In this document: in pieces, positions 1 to 6,578 of the stretch | Layout: the number at the start of each line of letters is the position of its first letter | Numbering within the stretch: the first letter of the stretch is position 1 | Assembly: GCA_028697875.1 (NCBI GenBank) | Contig: JAQVEQ010000076.1 | Span: forward strand, 1-12,532 | Direction of reading: 5' to 3' | DNA from: Novosphingobium sp. | GTDB lineage: Bacteria; Pseudomonadota; Alphaproteobacteria; Sphingomonadales; Sphingomonadaceae | Length of the DNA: 12,532 nt | Program-made: the position numbers and the translations under genes | Notes under the pieces: model-generated | Told to the model about the DNA's origin: nothing | Database searches by the model: none | What the model saw: the letters and a program-made list of their open reading frames with translations, nothing else

Positions 1-4
1 CATA

Positions 5-664
5 TTGGCGCGCGATGGCAGCGGATCGGCAGAGCGCTTGCCCATACCTGCTGTGCCCGAGGCCGGGCCGCCGCCGCCAGCGCATATCCGCAAGCTGCTC
101 GACGTGGCCGGGACCCATTTCCTCGAAAGCGGCTACCAGAGCGCCAGCCTCGATGTGATCGGGGCGGAGGCCGCGGTCGGGCGCGGCACGCTTTACCGTC
201 ATTTCGGCAATAAGGCGGGCCTGTTTGCCGCCGCCATGCGCGATCAGGCGCAGGCCATCGCGGGCAGGGCGAAGCCGCCCTCGCTTCCGGCTGGCGAGGC
301 GCCGCTGGAAGCGCTGATCGAATTTCTCGAGGCGAGCCTGCTCGTTCTTGCAGGAGAGCGGTCGATTGCCGTGCATCGCACGGTGATTGCCGAATCCCGC
401 CGCGATCCCGAATTGGCCCGGGATATCTATGCGATTCTGCGCGAGCCGTGGTTGCAGGTGCTGACGGCATGGCTGGAGAGCCTGCGCGCCGCCGGCAAGG
501 TGCGGCTCCACGATCCGGTATGGTATGCCCGGCAGGCGCTGGTCCTTTCGCTCAGGGGCAATCGCGTGATTGCCGCGGGGCAGGCGCTGACTCCCGCCGA
601 GGCGCGGCAGGCGGCCGAACATGCTTCGGCGATCTTCCTCCGGGGGTTCGTGGCGGCTCTCTGA
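5..664 (+). CDS. TetR/AcrR-family transcriptional regulator (start may lie outside the window)
   Basis: This is a DNA-binding repressor-type protein, about 219 residues if it starts at the TTG at position 5. The N-terminal helix-turn-helix is clear: a helix from about residue 27, then the hallmark TLYRHFGNKAGLF at 62-74. The C-terminal half (about 100-215) is a helical ligand and dimer domain with the HRTVIAESRRDPELA pattern common in AefR-like TetR proteins. The frame stays open to the left edge, no in-frame ATG precedes the HTH, and only four bases lie upstream, so the true start and RBS cannot be judged. The Ala/Pro-rich first 25 residues may be part of a longer leader. It lies 148 bp upstream of, and on the same strand as, the racemase-fold gene. 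TetR regulators usually control adjacent genes, so that gene is a candidate target (inference). The effector is unknown. The family call is firm; the start is not. Confidence 0.88.
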   Translation: MARDGSGSAERLPIPAVPEAGPPPPAHIRKLLDVAGTHFLESGYQSASLDVIGAEAAVGRGTLYRHFGNKAGLFAAAMRDQAQAIAGRAKPPSLPAGEAPLEALIEFLEASLLVLAGERSIAVHRTVIAESRRDPELARDIYAILREPWLQVLTAWLESLRAAGKVRLHDPVWYARQALVLSLRGNRVIAAGQALTPAEARQAAEHASAIFLRGFVAAL

Positions 665-812
665 GTGGAGCTCTCCCGTTTTCGCGACGGTGGCCTGCGG
701 CTTCCGCATAATTGAGTGACTACTAATATACATTGGGTTATGGTCTGGAAAACGGCTTGCGACACCGGTCGAGGCTGACAAGCACTCAAAACCAGAATTG
801 GGAGATAGGTTC
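665..812 (+). promoter_or_regulatory. Intergenic region with likely promoter of the racemase-fold gene
   Basis: This 148-bp spacer contains the only AT-rich patch between the two genes (about 708-745). It has a TTGAGT element at 712-717 and TAATAT at 724-729. These do not form a properly spaced -35/-10 pair, so no exact promoter is claimed. A small hairpin TGCGG-CTT-CCGCA lies at 696-708 and could be the weak end of the TetR transcript or part of an operator. The RBS GGGAG at 800-804 sits eight bases before the ATG at 813. Confidence 0.35.
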
Positions 813-1664
813 ATGGCATTGAAAGTCTTCGTGCAGCACATCTGGCCGGCACCGGAAAACGACCAGATGGTCGGTCCCGAGATGAAGATCACTTACGACG
901 CGCAGCTGCAGATGTTGCACGACATTCTGGGCAAGTATGCGGAAGTCCACGTCGCCCACAACGAGAAGTCGAGCTATTTCAGCAATTGCTTCTCGATCGA
1001 TGCCTATAACAAGGTCGGTCTTCTCGACAGTCTGGCGGAAGCCGAGAAAATGGGCTGCGACGTCGCTCTCATCGCTTGCGGCAACGACCCGGCGCTGCAG
1101 GAAGCGCGCGATATGCTGAGCATCCCCGTGGTCGCGCCGACCGAGGCGGGGATCCACGTGGCTTGCCAGCTCGGCCAGCGTTTCGGGATCATCACCATGG
1201 ACAGCCCGTCGGTCGCCATCGTCGAACGCAACCTGCGCATGTATGCGCTGGGCGACCGTGCGGTTACCCACCGGCCGGTGCGTTCACCGGGCTTCTACGA
1301 AGGCGGGACCAAATGGTTCGCCGACGAGAGCTACCTGCGCGAGCAGGTCATTCCGAAGTTCGAGGAAGTCGCCAGGGGCCTGATCGAAGACGGTGCGGAT
1401 GTGATCGTGACCGCCTGCGGCAACTATTCGGCCTTTTCCTATCACGGCTATTCGCAGATTACCGGCACGTCCGTGCCCGTGGTCGACGCCTTCACCGCCG
1501 GGACCTACATGGCGAAGCTGATGGGTGAATATCACCAGCGTTATGGCCTCAAGACCAGCAAGCAAGGCGCCTATGCCGGCACCTCGCCCGAAGCCGCAGC
1601 TTTTGCCCTGGCCTGTGTGCGCGGCGAAATGAAGCGCGAGGATATTCCGGCCGCTGCCGAATAA
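813..1664 (+). CDS. Asp/Glu/hydantoin racemase-superfamily protein
   Basis: The 283-residue protein has the two-lobed Asp/Glu racemase fold (HyuE-like branch; the superfamily also includes maleate cis-trans isomerase and arylmalonate decarboxylase). Both cysteine motifs expected for two-base catalysis are present: ACGNDPAL with Cys89 and ACGNYSAF with Cys202, followed by IPVVAPTEAG (104-113) and SVPVVDAFTAG. Length is slightly above the usual 230-250 because of an insert after the first motif and a C-terminal tail ending in AAAE. There is no signal peptide, so it should be cytoplasmic. I chose the ATG at 813 because GGGAG lies eight bases upstream; the in-frame TTG at 798 has no RBS. It appears monocistronic, closed by a terminator 28 bases downstream. 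The substrate cannot be read from sequence. In this catabolic setting isomerisation or decarboxylation of a dicarboxylic intermediate is as plausible as amino-acid or hydantoin racemisation. Confidence 0.85.
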   Translation: MALKVFVQHIWPAPENDQMVGPEMKITYDAQLQMLHDILGKYAEVHVAHNEKSSYFSNCFSIDAYNKVGLLDSLAEAEKMGCDVALIACGNDPALQEARDMLSIPVVAPTEAGIHVACQLGQRFGIITMDSPSVAIVERNLRMYALGDRAVTHRPVRSPGFYEGGTKWFADESYLREQVIPKFEEVARGLIEDGADVIVTACGNYSAFSYHGYSQITGTSVPVVDAFTAGTYMAKLMGEYHQRYGLKTSKQGAYAGTSPEAAAFALACVRGEMKREDIPAAAE

Positions 1665-1692
1665 GCCAGGCGTTACTCGCATTGTTTCTTGG

Positions 1693-1722
1693 GAAAGGGC
1701 CGCATAACGGCCCTTTCTTTTT
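1693..1722 (+). terminator. Strong intrinsic terminator after the racemase-fold gene
   Basis: A perfect 10-bp stem GAAAGGGCCG / CGGCCCTTTC (1693-1702 with 1708-1717) encloses a five-base loop CATAA and is followed directly by TTTTT. It begins 28 bases after the stop codon and is the clearest rho-independent terminator in the window. It separates the racemase-fold transcript from the oxygenase operon. Confidence 0.92.
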
Positions 1723-1964
1723 CTGCCGCCCCGTGGCTCGCAGGTGACGACTCCGGATTACTTGCCCGAGCCGGGAGCGGGGCGTGGTATTTCCTGCCAT
1801 GCCGGCCCCGGATTGACGTGCCCGTGCTACCCGAGGGGGCACCGCAAGTGTGGATTCGCGTATATATAGCTCTACAAAAATACGCAAAAAGTCAGCGAAT
1901 TCATATAATATAGCAATTATGCGGCGTTTATGACGCTCATTTTCCGCGAATGCGAAAGGGGAGT

Positions 1965-1978
1965 TTGATGTAGGTCAA
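1965..1978 (+). promoter_or_regulatory. FNR/FixK/DNR-type binding box
   Basis: The 14-mer TTGATGTAGGTCAA fits the Crp/Fnr-superfamily anaerobox TTGAY-N4-RTCAA at every specified position, and the symmetric TTGAT-N4-ATCAA at nine of ten. Its centre (1971.5) lies 41.5 bases before position 2013, the start point predicted by the -10 at 2001-2006. That is the classic spacing of a class II FNR-activated promoter. The regulator that uses it is not encoded here. The match is seen in the sequence; function is inferred. Confidence 0.6.
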
Positions 1979-2000
1979 TTTCAGGCGGTGCCGTACACTG

Positions 2001-2006
2001 CATGAT
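2001..2006 (+). promoter_or_regulatory. Probable -10 element of the oxygenase operon promoter
   Basis: CATGAT matches TATAAT at four of six positions. There is no good -35 at the normal distance; the FNR/FixK-type box takes that place, as in activator-dependent promoters. Transcription would start near 2012-2013, leaving a short leader of about 24 bases that contains the AAGGAG ribosome binding site. Confidence 0.45.
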
Positions 2007-2036
2007 GCCCGCGAAGTTAAGGGAAAGGAGTCCATC

Positions 2037-2957
2037 ATGGACATCGCGGCATTGGCCTACAGCGTGATCTCTTCAACCGATCCCAACCAGTGGGTCCGGT
2101 TCGGTGAGGATGTTGCCGGTTTTTCGGCGCACGAAGCGCCGGGCGGCATTGCCCTGCGCATGGACGAGCGCGCCGGGCGCATGTTCATCGAGAAGGGCGA
2201 CAGGGATTGCTACTACGCCAGCGGCTGGGAAATCCGTTCCGAGGCCCAGTTTGCGGCGGCATTGGAAGAGCTGAAGAGCCACGGCGTGGACTTCCATCGT
2301 TCCACCCCTGAGGAACGGGCCTTGCGCCATGTCGTCGACATGGTCTGGTTTCACGATCCTTCGGGCAATCGCCATGAGCTGGCTTGCGGCTATACGTCGC
2401 ATTTCGACCGTTTCATTTCGCCTGCGGGTGTTTCGCACTTCGTGACCGGCGACCTTGGCTTCGGCCACATGGTCCTGCCCGCGCCGAAGATCGCGGAAAC
2501 CCGTGCTTTCATGATGGACGTGTTGGGCTTCGGCGTGGCCGATTTCATGTACCACCGCCCGATGGGGCCGGACGGTCCGGCCATGCGCATCGATTTCATG
2601 CATTGCGGCAACGGCCGTCACCACAGCCTTGCGCTGTTCGAAGGGGAAGTGCCTTCGGGCTGCGTCCACCTGATGGTCGAAGTGCCGAACATGGACGAGG
2701 TGGGGCATGCCTATGACCGGATGCTTGCCACGAATACGCGCCTGATGGCGACGCTCGGCAAGCATACCAACGATCACATGACCAGCTTCTACATCGAAAC
2801 GCCGGGTGGCTTCGCGCTCGAATACGGTTTTGGCGGCCGGACGATCGATTGGGATCGCCATACCGTGTTCGAAAGCACCTCGGTGAGCCTGTGGGGGCAT
2901 GATTTCAGCGTCGGATTTGGTGCCGACGAGCAGAAGGCGATGGCCGACGCGGCCTGA
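2037..2957 (+). CDS. Two-domain type I extradiol ring-cleavage dioxygenase (HsaC/BphC-like, VOC superfamily)
   Basis: The 306-residue protein is the normal length for two-domain extradiol dioxygenases, which cleave a catechol next to its hydroxyls (meta-cleavage) using Fe(II) and O2. The C-terminal VOC domain carries the full active site. The metal ligands are His144 (in GFGHMVL), His211 (in VHLMVEV) and Glu262 (in ALEYG). Second-sphere residues His196 (in GRHHSLAL), His243 and Tyr252 correspond to BphC His195, His241 and Tyr250. The N-terminal domain (about 1-120) lacks the ligands, as is usual. ATG 2037 has an excellent RBS. It is the first gene of an operon, with 16 bp to the HsaA-like monooxygenase gene, whose catechol product would be its substrate. 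The bulky polycyclic (steroid or biphenyl-type) substrate class is inferred from neighbours. Family and catalytic competence are well supported; the exact catechol is not. Confidence 0.9.
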   Translation: MDIAALAYSVISSTDPNQWVRFGEDVAGFSAHEAPGGIALRMDERAGRMFIEKGDRDCYYASGWEIRSEAQFAAALEELKSHGVDFHRSTPEERALRHVVDMVWFHDPSGNRHELACGYTSHFDRFISPAGVSHFVTGDLGFGHMVLPAPKIAETRAFMMDVLGFGVADFMYHRPMGPDGPAMRIDFMHCGNGRHHSLALFEGEVPSGCVHLMVEVPNMDEVGHAYDRMLATNTRLMATLGKHTNDHMTSFYIETPGGFALEYGFGGRTIDWDRHTVFESTSVSLWGHDFSVGFGADEQKAMADAA

Positions 2958-2973
2958 ATTCAGGAGACGGACA

Positions 2974-4167
2974 ATGAGTGTTATGGAAGCAGTCAAGGCA
3001 CCGACGACAGAAGAACTGGTCGCTCGCGCCGAAGCCATGATCCCGGCATTGCGTGAGCGTGCCGACCAGTGCGAACGGGAAAACAAGGTCCCCGACGCAA
3101 CGGTTGCCGACTTTCAGGAAGCCGGTTTCTTCAAGATCCTCCAGCCGAAGCGTTACGGCGGCTACGAAATGGATCCGGAAACCTTCTACTCGGTGCAGAT
3201 GAAGGTGGCCGAAGGCTGCATGTCTTCCGCGTGGATCCTGGGCGTCATCGCGGTCCACAACTGGCAGCTCGCGCTTTTCCATCCGCAGGCGCAGGACGAC
3301 GTGTGGGTGCCCGACAACACGGTACTGATTTCCTCGTCCTACATGCCGCGCGCCGAAGTGACGCCGGTGGATGGCGGGTATCGCATCAGCGGCCGCTGGG
3401 GCTTCTCCAGCGGTGTCGATCACTGCGACTGGGCGTTCCTCGGCGGTCTGGTCAAGGATCCCGAAACGGGCGTGCCGGACTTCTGGACCTTCCTGGTCCC
3501 GCGGGGCGACTTCGAAGTTCTGCCGATCTGGAACACCATCGGCCTTGGCGGTACCGGCAGCCATGACGTGACGGTCCAGGACGCTTTCGTCCCGGCCTAT
3601 CGCACGCACCGTTCGAAGGACGGCTTCGCGGCGACCAACCCGGGCGCGAAGCACAACCCGGGCGCGCTCTACAAGCTGCCTTTCGGCCAGGTCTTCGTCC
3701 GCGCCGTGTCGTCTTCTTCGATCGGGGCCCTGCAGGGTGCGCTCGAAGTGTTCAAGGAGACCGGTGCGAAGCGCAAGAGCAACAACACGCTCTCCAGCGT
3801 CGCGGGCGATCCCGACGTGCAAGTTCTGATTGCCGAAACCCAGTCGGCGATCGACGAGATGAAGACCATTCTGTTCCGCAACTTCGGGGTGCTGAACGAC
3901 TTTGCCCGCAAGGGTGAGCAGCCCGACCTCGAAACCCGCCTGCGCTTCCGCTTCCAGTCGGCGCAGATTTCGGGCCGCTGCTGCGAACTGATCAGCCGGA
4001 TGTTCTATCTGAGCGGCGCCGACGGCATCTACCGCGGCAACCACATCGCCCGGGTCTTCTGCGACATCCACACTGGCCGCACACACGTGGCCAACAACCC
4101 GAACTCGGTCGGCCGCAACTTCGGTTCCGTCATGCTCGGCGCGCCGAATACCGACAGCTTCATCTGA
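2974..4167 (+). CDS. Flavin-dependent phenol ortho-hydroxylase, acyl-CoA-dehydrogenase fold (HsaA/HpaH-C2 type)
   Basis: This 397-residue protein has the acyl-CoA dehydrogenase fold but belongs to the two-component monooxygenase branch (HsaA, C2 of p-hydroxyphenylacetate hydroxylase). That branch uses reduced flavin from a separate reductase to add a hydroxyl ortho to a phenol. Supporting segments are an N-terminal helical domain with FQEAGFFKILQPKRYGG (47-63), the SGRWGFSSGVDHCDW motif (139-153) and the C-terminal GRTHVANNPN segment. Ser146 and His371 probably match the substrate-side Ser/His pair of C2-type enzymes (by-eye alignment). The Glu catalytic base of true acyl-CoA dehydrogenases was not identified. 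ATG 2974 is chosen because AGGAG lies seven bases upstream; the longer reading frame from 2899 overlaps the dioxygenase gene and has no RBS. It is the second gene of the operon and would supply a catechol to the dioxygenase. Its flavin reductase partner is not in the window. Confidence 0.87.
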   Translation: MSVMEAVKAPTTEELVARAEAMIPALRERADQCERENKVPDATVADFQEAGFFKILQPKRYGGYEMDPETFYSVQMKVAEGCMSSAWILGVIAVHNWQLALFHPQAQDDVWVPDNTVLISSSYMPRAEVTPVDGGYRISGRWGFSSGVDHCDWAFLGGLVKDPETGVPDFWTFLVPRGDFEVLPIWNTIGLGGTGSHDVTVQDAFVPAYRTHRSKDGFAATNPGAKHNPGALYKLPFGQVFVRAVSSSSIGALQGALEVFKETGAKRKSNNTLSSVAGDPDVQVLIAETQSAIDEMKTILFRNFGVLNDFARKGEQPDLETRLRFRFQSAQISGRCCELISRMFYLSGADGIYRGNHIARVFCDIHTGRTHVANNPNSVGRNFGSVMLGAPNTDSFI

Positions 4168-4190
4168 TCCCGGTACCAAGGAGAGGTATT

Positions 4191-5270
4191 ATGGCTACCA
4201 CTGCCGAATATGGCCTGGGCGAACTGGCGTTCCCCCGTGGCTGGTTCATGATCGCAATTGCCGATGACGTGACGCAGGAACCGCAGCCGGTTCGCTTCTT
4301 CGGCCAGGAAATGGCGCTTTACCGCGGCAAGAGCGGCCGGGTCGTTCTGCTCGATGCCTATTGCCCCCACATGCGGGTCAACATCGCGCGCAACACCACG
4401 TCCTACGTGGTCAAGGACGGCACCCGGATCCAGGGTGATTCGATCCGCTGCCCGGCGCATGGCTGGCGTTTCACGCCCGAAGGGCAGTGCGACGATATCC
4501 CGTACTCGACGCATGGCATCCCCAAGGCGGCCTGCATCAAGTCGCACAAGGTCGTCGAACGGGCGGGCTGCATCTTCATGTGGCACGACATGGAAGGCGG
4601 CGAGCCCGATTTCGACCTGCCCGAGTTCGCCGAGTACAACCAGACCGAACAGGGCTGGGTGCGCTGGAAGGTGGACCACCTCGGCACCCTGCCGATCCAC
4701 CCGCAGGAAATCGTCGACAACATGACCGACTACGCGCACTTCACGCCGGTCCATGGCAGCACGAACAACGCCTACTTCGAGAACGAATTCGAAGGGCCGA
4801 TCATGCGCCAGCGCTTCGGTTCGGGTCACCGTACCCTGGTCGACACCGATGCCATGCTCGAAACCGACACCTGGTACACGGGCCCCGGCATCCTGCTGTC
4901 GCGGATGGCGGGCAAGCATCCGTCGCTGATGATGATCTGCCACACCCCCGTCGAGGACGGCGAAGTGCGCGTGTGGTTCGCGGTCATGGCCAAGACGGCC
5001 GACAACCACGAACCGACCCGCGAGGAATCGGCCATTGCCCGCGCCTATCACGAGGCTGGCCTGGCGGCCTTCTCGCAGGACTTCGAATTGTGGCAGTACA
5101 AGGAACCGGCCTTTTCCATCCTGCAGGTTCCGGACGACGGCCCGTTCCACAAGGAACGCATCTGGTACAAGCAGTTCTTCAATCCGCGGGCCCGTGCCCA
5201 CGAATTCCAGGACCGCGTCAACGGGGTTACCACGACCAAGCCCAAGGAGCCGGCGGTCGCGGCGGAATAG
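4191..5270 (+). CDS. Rieske non-heme iron oxygenase, KshA-like terminal component
   Basis: The 359-residue oxygenase resembles KshA (3-ketosteroid 9-alpha-hydroxylase) in size and motif layout. It opens with FPRGWFMIA (14-22). A Rieske [2Fe-2S] centre follows at Cys58-x-His60 and Cys87-x2-His90, then the mononuclear iron site in DNMTDYAHFTPVHG (176-189): bridging Asp180, ligands His183 and His188, and probable third ligand Asp297 in SQDFELW. These match KshA Asp178, His181, His186 and Asp304 in order and spacing. It needs an external ferredoxin and/or reductase; the ferredoxin fragment at the right edge is a candidate. RBS AAGGAGAGG precedes the ATG, and the gene follows the monooxygenase by 23 bp. 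Hydroxylation at C9 of a 3-ketosteroid or a similar polycyclic ketone is the best guess. Related KshA-like enzymes act on other terpenoids, so the substrate is unproven. Confidence 0.88.
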   Translation: MATTAEYGLGELAFPRGWFMIAIADDVTQEPQPVRFFGQEMALYRGKSGRVVLLDAYCPHMRVNIARNTTSYVVKDGTRIQGDSIRCPAHGWRFTPEGQCDDIPYSTHGIPKAACIKSHKVVERAGCIFMWHDMEGGEPDFDLPEFAEYNQTEQGWVRWKVDHLGTLPIHPQEIVDNMTDYAHFTPVHGSTNNAYFENEFEGPIMRQRFGSGHRTLVDTDAMLETDTWYTGPGILLSRMAGKHPSLMMICHTPVEDGEVRVWFAVMAKTADNHEPTREESAIARAYHEAGLAAFSQDFELWQYKEPAFSILQVPDDGPFHKERIWYKQFFNPRARAHEFQDRVNGVTTTKPKEPAVAAE

Positions 5271-5350
5271 CCGCATACCGCCGCCAGGCTTCCAGGGTGG
5301 CGCGAAGCGAACTTCCTGTTCCCAACATTCGCATCGCGTCATTAGGGGGG

Positions 5351-5374
5351 CGGGGTCTGCCACGGCAGACCCCG
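5351..5374. terminator. Bidirectional hairpin between convergent genes
   Basis: A perfect 10-bp stem CGGGGTCTGC / GCAGACCCCG with a CACG tetraloop lies 80 bases after the Rieske stop and 45 bases after the OYE stop on the other strand. The plus-strand side is followed by TCATTCCTCTT, a poor but pyrimidine-rich tract; the minus-strand side has none. It probably ends both transcripts, with lower confidence than a canonical terminator. Confidence 0.6.
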
Positions 5375-5382
5375 TCATTCCT

Positions 5383-5402
5383 CTTGCGGCCTCCTTGCGG
5401 CC
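5383..5402. repeat. Short tandem direct repeat
   Basis: CTTGCGGCC occurs twice, at 5383-5391 and 5394-5402, separated by two bases (11-bp period). It sits between the hairpin and the end of the OYE gene. No function is evident and chance is possible. Confidence 0.4.
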
Positions 5403-5419
5403 GTATCCGGCAATTTCCG

Positions 5420-6493
5420 TCAGATTGCTGCCGTGTAGGGCGGATAGTCGGTGTAGCCCTTTTCCTCTCCCGTATAGAACAGGTTCTGCGTCCATTCGGC
5501 GAGAGGAACCCCGAACCTGAACCGTTCGACCAGATCGGGATTGGAAATGAACGGCTTGCCGAACGAAACCGCATCGGCCCGCCCGCTCGCTAGCAGTTGC
5601 CGCGCACTGTCCAGTGTCAGCCCGTTGTTTACGGCCACCGGCCCCGACCAGTGCTGCCGGATGAAGCCCAATGTGTCGAAGTCCGCCAGGTGCTGGTCGG
5701 AGACATGGAGATAGGCGCAACGCAGATGGTCGATCCCATCGAGCAGGGCGGCGAAGACCGGCCCGGGATCGGATGGATCCATCCCGTTATAGGGGTTGCC
5801 GGGTGAAATGCGCACGCCGACACGATCCGCCCCGATCGCTCCGGCCATTGCCTCGACGACCATGATGGGAAAGCGCGCCCGGTTTTCCGGGCTGCCGCCG
5901 TATTCGTCCTCGCGCTTGTTGCTCGCGGGGTTGAGGAAGGTGTTGATGAGATACCCGCTCGAACAGTGCAGTTCGACCGCGTCGATCCCGGCGGCGCGCG
6001 CATTGCGTGCGGCCTGGGCGTATTGGCCGGCCACGCCGGGCAGTTCGTCGGCATGGAGGGCGCGCGGCATGGCGGCGGGCAGGGGCACGCCGTCCGGGCC
6101 CGGAATCGGGGCCGGACACGGCAGGGCGGACGGCGCGACGACATCCGCCTCGTACCCGCGATTGGCCGAAACGACCGCACGGCCGCAATGCATCAACTGC
6201 ATGGAGATCAGCCCGCCTTCGGCATGGACGGCCTCTGCGACGCGCGCCCAGCCGTCCACCTGTTCCTGCGAATATATGCCGGGCGTGCGCCAGTAGCCCT
6301 TGCCTTCGGGGCAGGGCTGGACGCCTTCGGTCACGATCAGCCCGGCGGTGGCGCGCTGCCGGTAGTATTCCGCCATCAGCGGGGTCGGCACGTCGCCGGG
6401 GCCCGCCCGGTCGCGTGTCATGGGCGACATGACCATGCGGTTGGCAAGACACAGTGCGCCGAAAGTGACGGGTTCGAAAATCGTGTTGCTCAT
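5420..6493 (-). CDS. Old Yellow Enzyme family ene-reductase (NemA-like)
   Basis: This 357-residue FMN-dependent NAD(P)H oxidoreductase reduces C=C bonds activated by a carbonyl or nitro group. Family landmarks are NRMVMSPMTR (18-27), LMHCGR (100-105), the active-site run from His176 to Tyr181, the FLNPASNKREDEYGG stretch (186-200) and ENR, RISPGNP, VNNGL, then the C-terminal GYTDYPPY. Full length, no signal peptide. Oddity: the active-site motif reads H-C-S-S-G-Y, so the second member of the usual His/Asn or His/His pair that binds the substrate carbonyl is Ser179; proton donor Tyr181 is kept. ATG at 6493 has only a weak AGAGAA RBS. It is divergent from the SDR gene across 85 bp and convergent with the oxygenase operon. 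Reduction of an enone in a steroid-like or xenobiotic substrate is plausible. NemA-type detoxification is the alternative. Confidence 0.9.
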   Translation of the reverse strand: MSNTIFEPVTFGALCLANRMVMSPMTRDRAGPGDVPTPLMAEYYRQRATAGLIVTEGVQPCPEGKGYWRTPGIYSQEQVDGWARVAEAVHAEGGLISMQLMHCGRAVVSANRGYEADVVAPSALPCPAPIPGPDGVPLPAAMPRALHADELPGVAGQYAQAARNARAAGIDAVELHCSSGYLINTFLNPASNKREDEYGGSPENRARFPIMVVEAMAGAIGADRVGVRISPGNPYNGMDPSDPGPVFAALLDGIDHLRCAYLHVSDQHLADFDTLGFIRQHWSGPVAVNNGLTLDSARQLLASGRADAVSFGKPFISNPDLVERFRFGVPLAEWTQNLFYTGEEKGYTDYPPYTAAI

Positions 6494-6578
6494 TCGTATT
6501 CTCTGGCGGTTGGGCGGCGTTGACCGCTATTTGCGGACCAGACTAAGGGCTACGGTACGCGATGCAAGGGGAGGTCTG
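6494..6578. promoter_or_regulatory. Divergent promoter region between OYE and SDR genes
   Basis: This 85-bp spacer must drive both divergent genes. A TTGACC (6520-6525) could be a plus-strand -35, but no good -10 follows at 16-18 bp. GACCGC-TATTT-GCGGAC at 6522-6538 is an imperfect inverted repeat (one mismatch in six pairs) overlapping it, so it may be an operator. The SDR ribosome site AGGGGAGG (6567-6574) is strong. Confidence 0.4.

Larger units (their letters stand above)
1724..2036 (+). promoter_or_regulatory. Upstream control region of the oxygenase operon
   Basis: About 310 bp without a credible gene. The first 130 bp are unremarkable GC-rich sequence. From about 1855 to 1925 the DNA becomes strikingly AT-rich and holds a perfect TATAAT at 1904-1909 in a run of TA steps. 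Its best-spaced -35 (TACGCA, 1881-1886) matches the sigma-70 consensus at only three positions, so it may be a weak upstream promoter or a flexible regulator-binding or melting region. Further down lie the FNR/FixK-type box (1965-1978) and its associated -10 (2001-2006), listed separately. The RBS AAGGAG (2025-2030) precedes the first ATG by six bases. Confidence 0.6.

Noticed and set aside
798..812. TTG start giving a five-residue longer racemase-fold protein
   Set aside because: The RBS GGGAG (800-804) would lie inside the coding region; the ATG at 813 is correctly spaced from it.
1881..1909. TATAAT at 1904-1909 as the main promoter of the oxygenase operon
   Set aside because: The -35 candidate TACGCA is poor and it would leave a leader of about 120 bases, whereas the FNR-box plus CATGAT arrangement gives a better-supported start. 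It is kept only as a possible weak promoter.
1689..1913. 74-codon open frame after the racemase-fold gene
   Set aside because: It begins beside and runs through the intrinsic terminator at 1693-1722, has no RBS and shows no recognisable protein pattern.
2905..4179. 424-codon minus-strand open frame opposite the monooxygenase gene
   Set aside because: It is an antisense shadow produced by high third-position GC, with Arg/His/Val-rich translation and no motif. The similar frame at 2073-3086 is rejected for the same reason.
4029..5720. 563-codon open frame on the minus strand opposite the Rieske gene
   Set aside because: It lies antisense to a well-supported gene and runs through the intergenic hairpin. 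Its composition is that of a GC-rich shadow frame, and it shows no recognisable domain or RBS.
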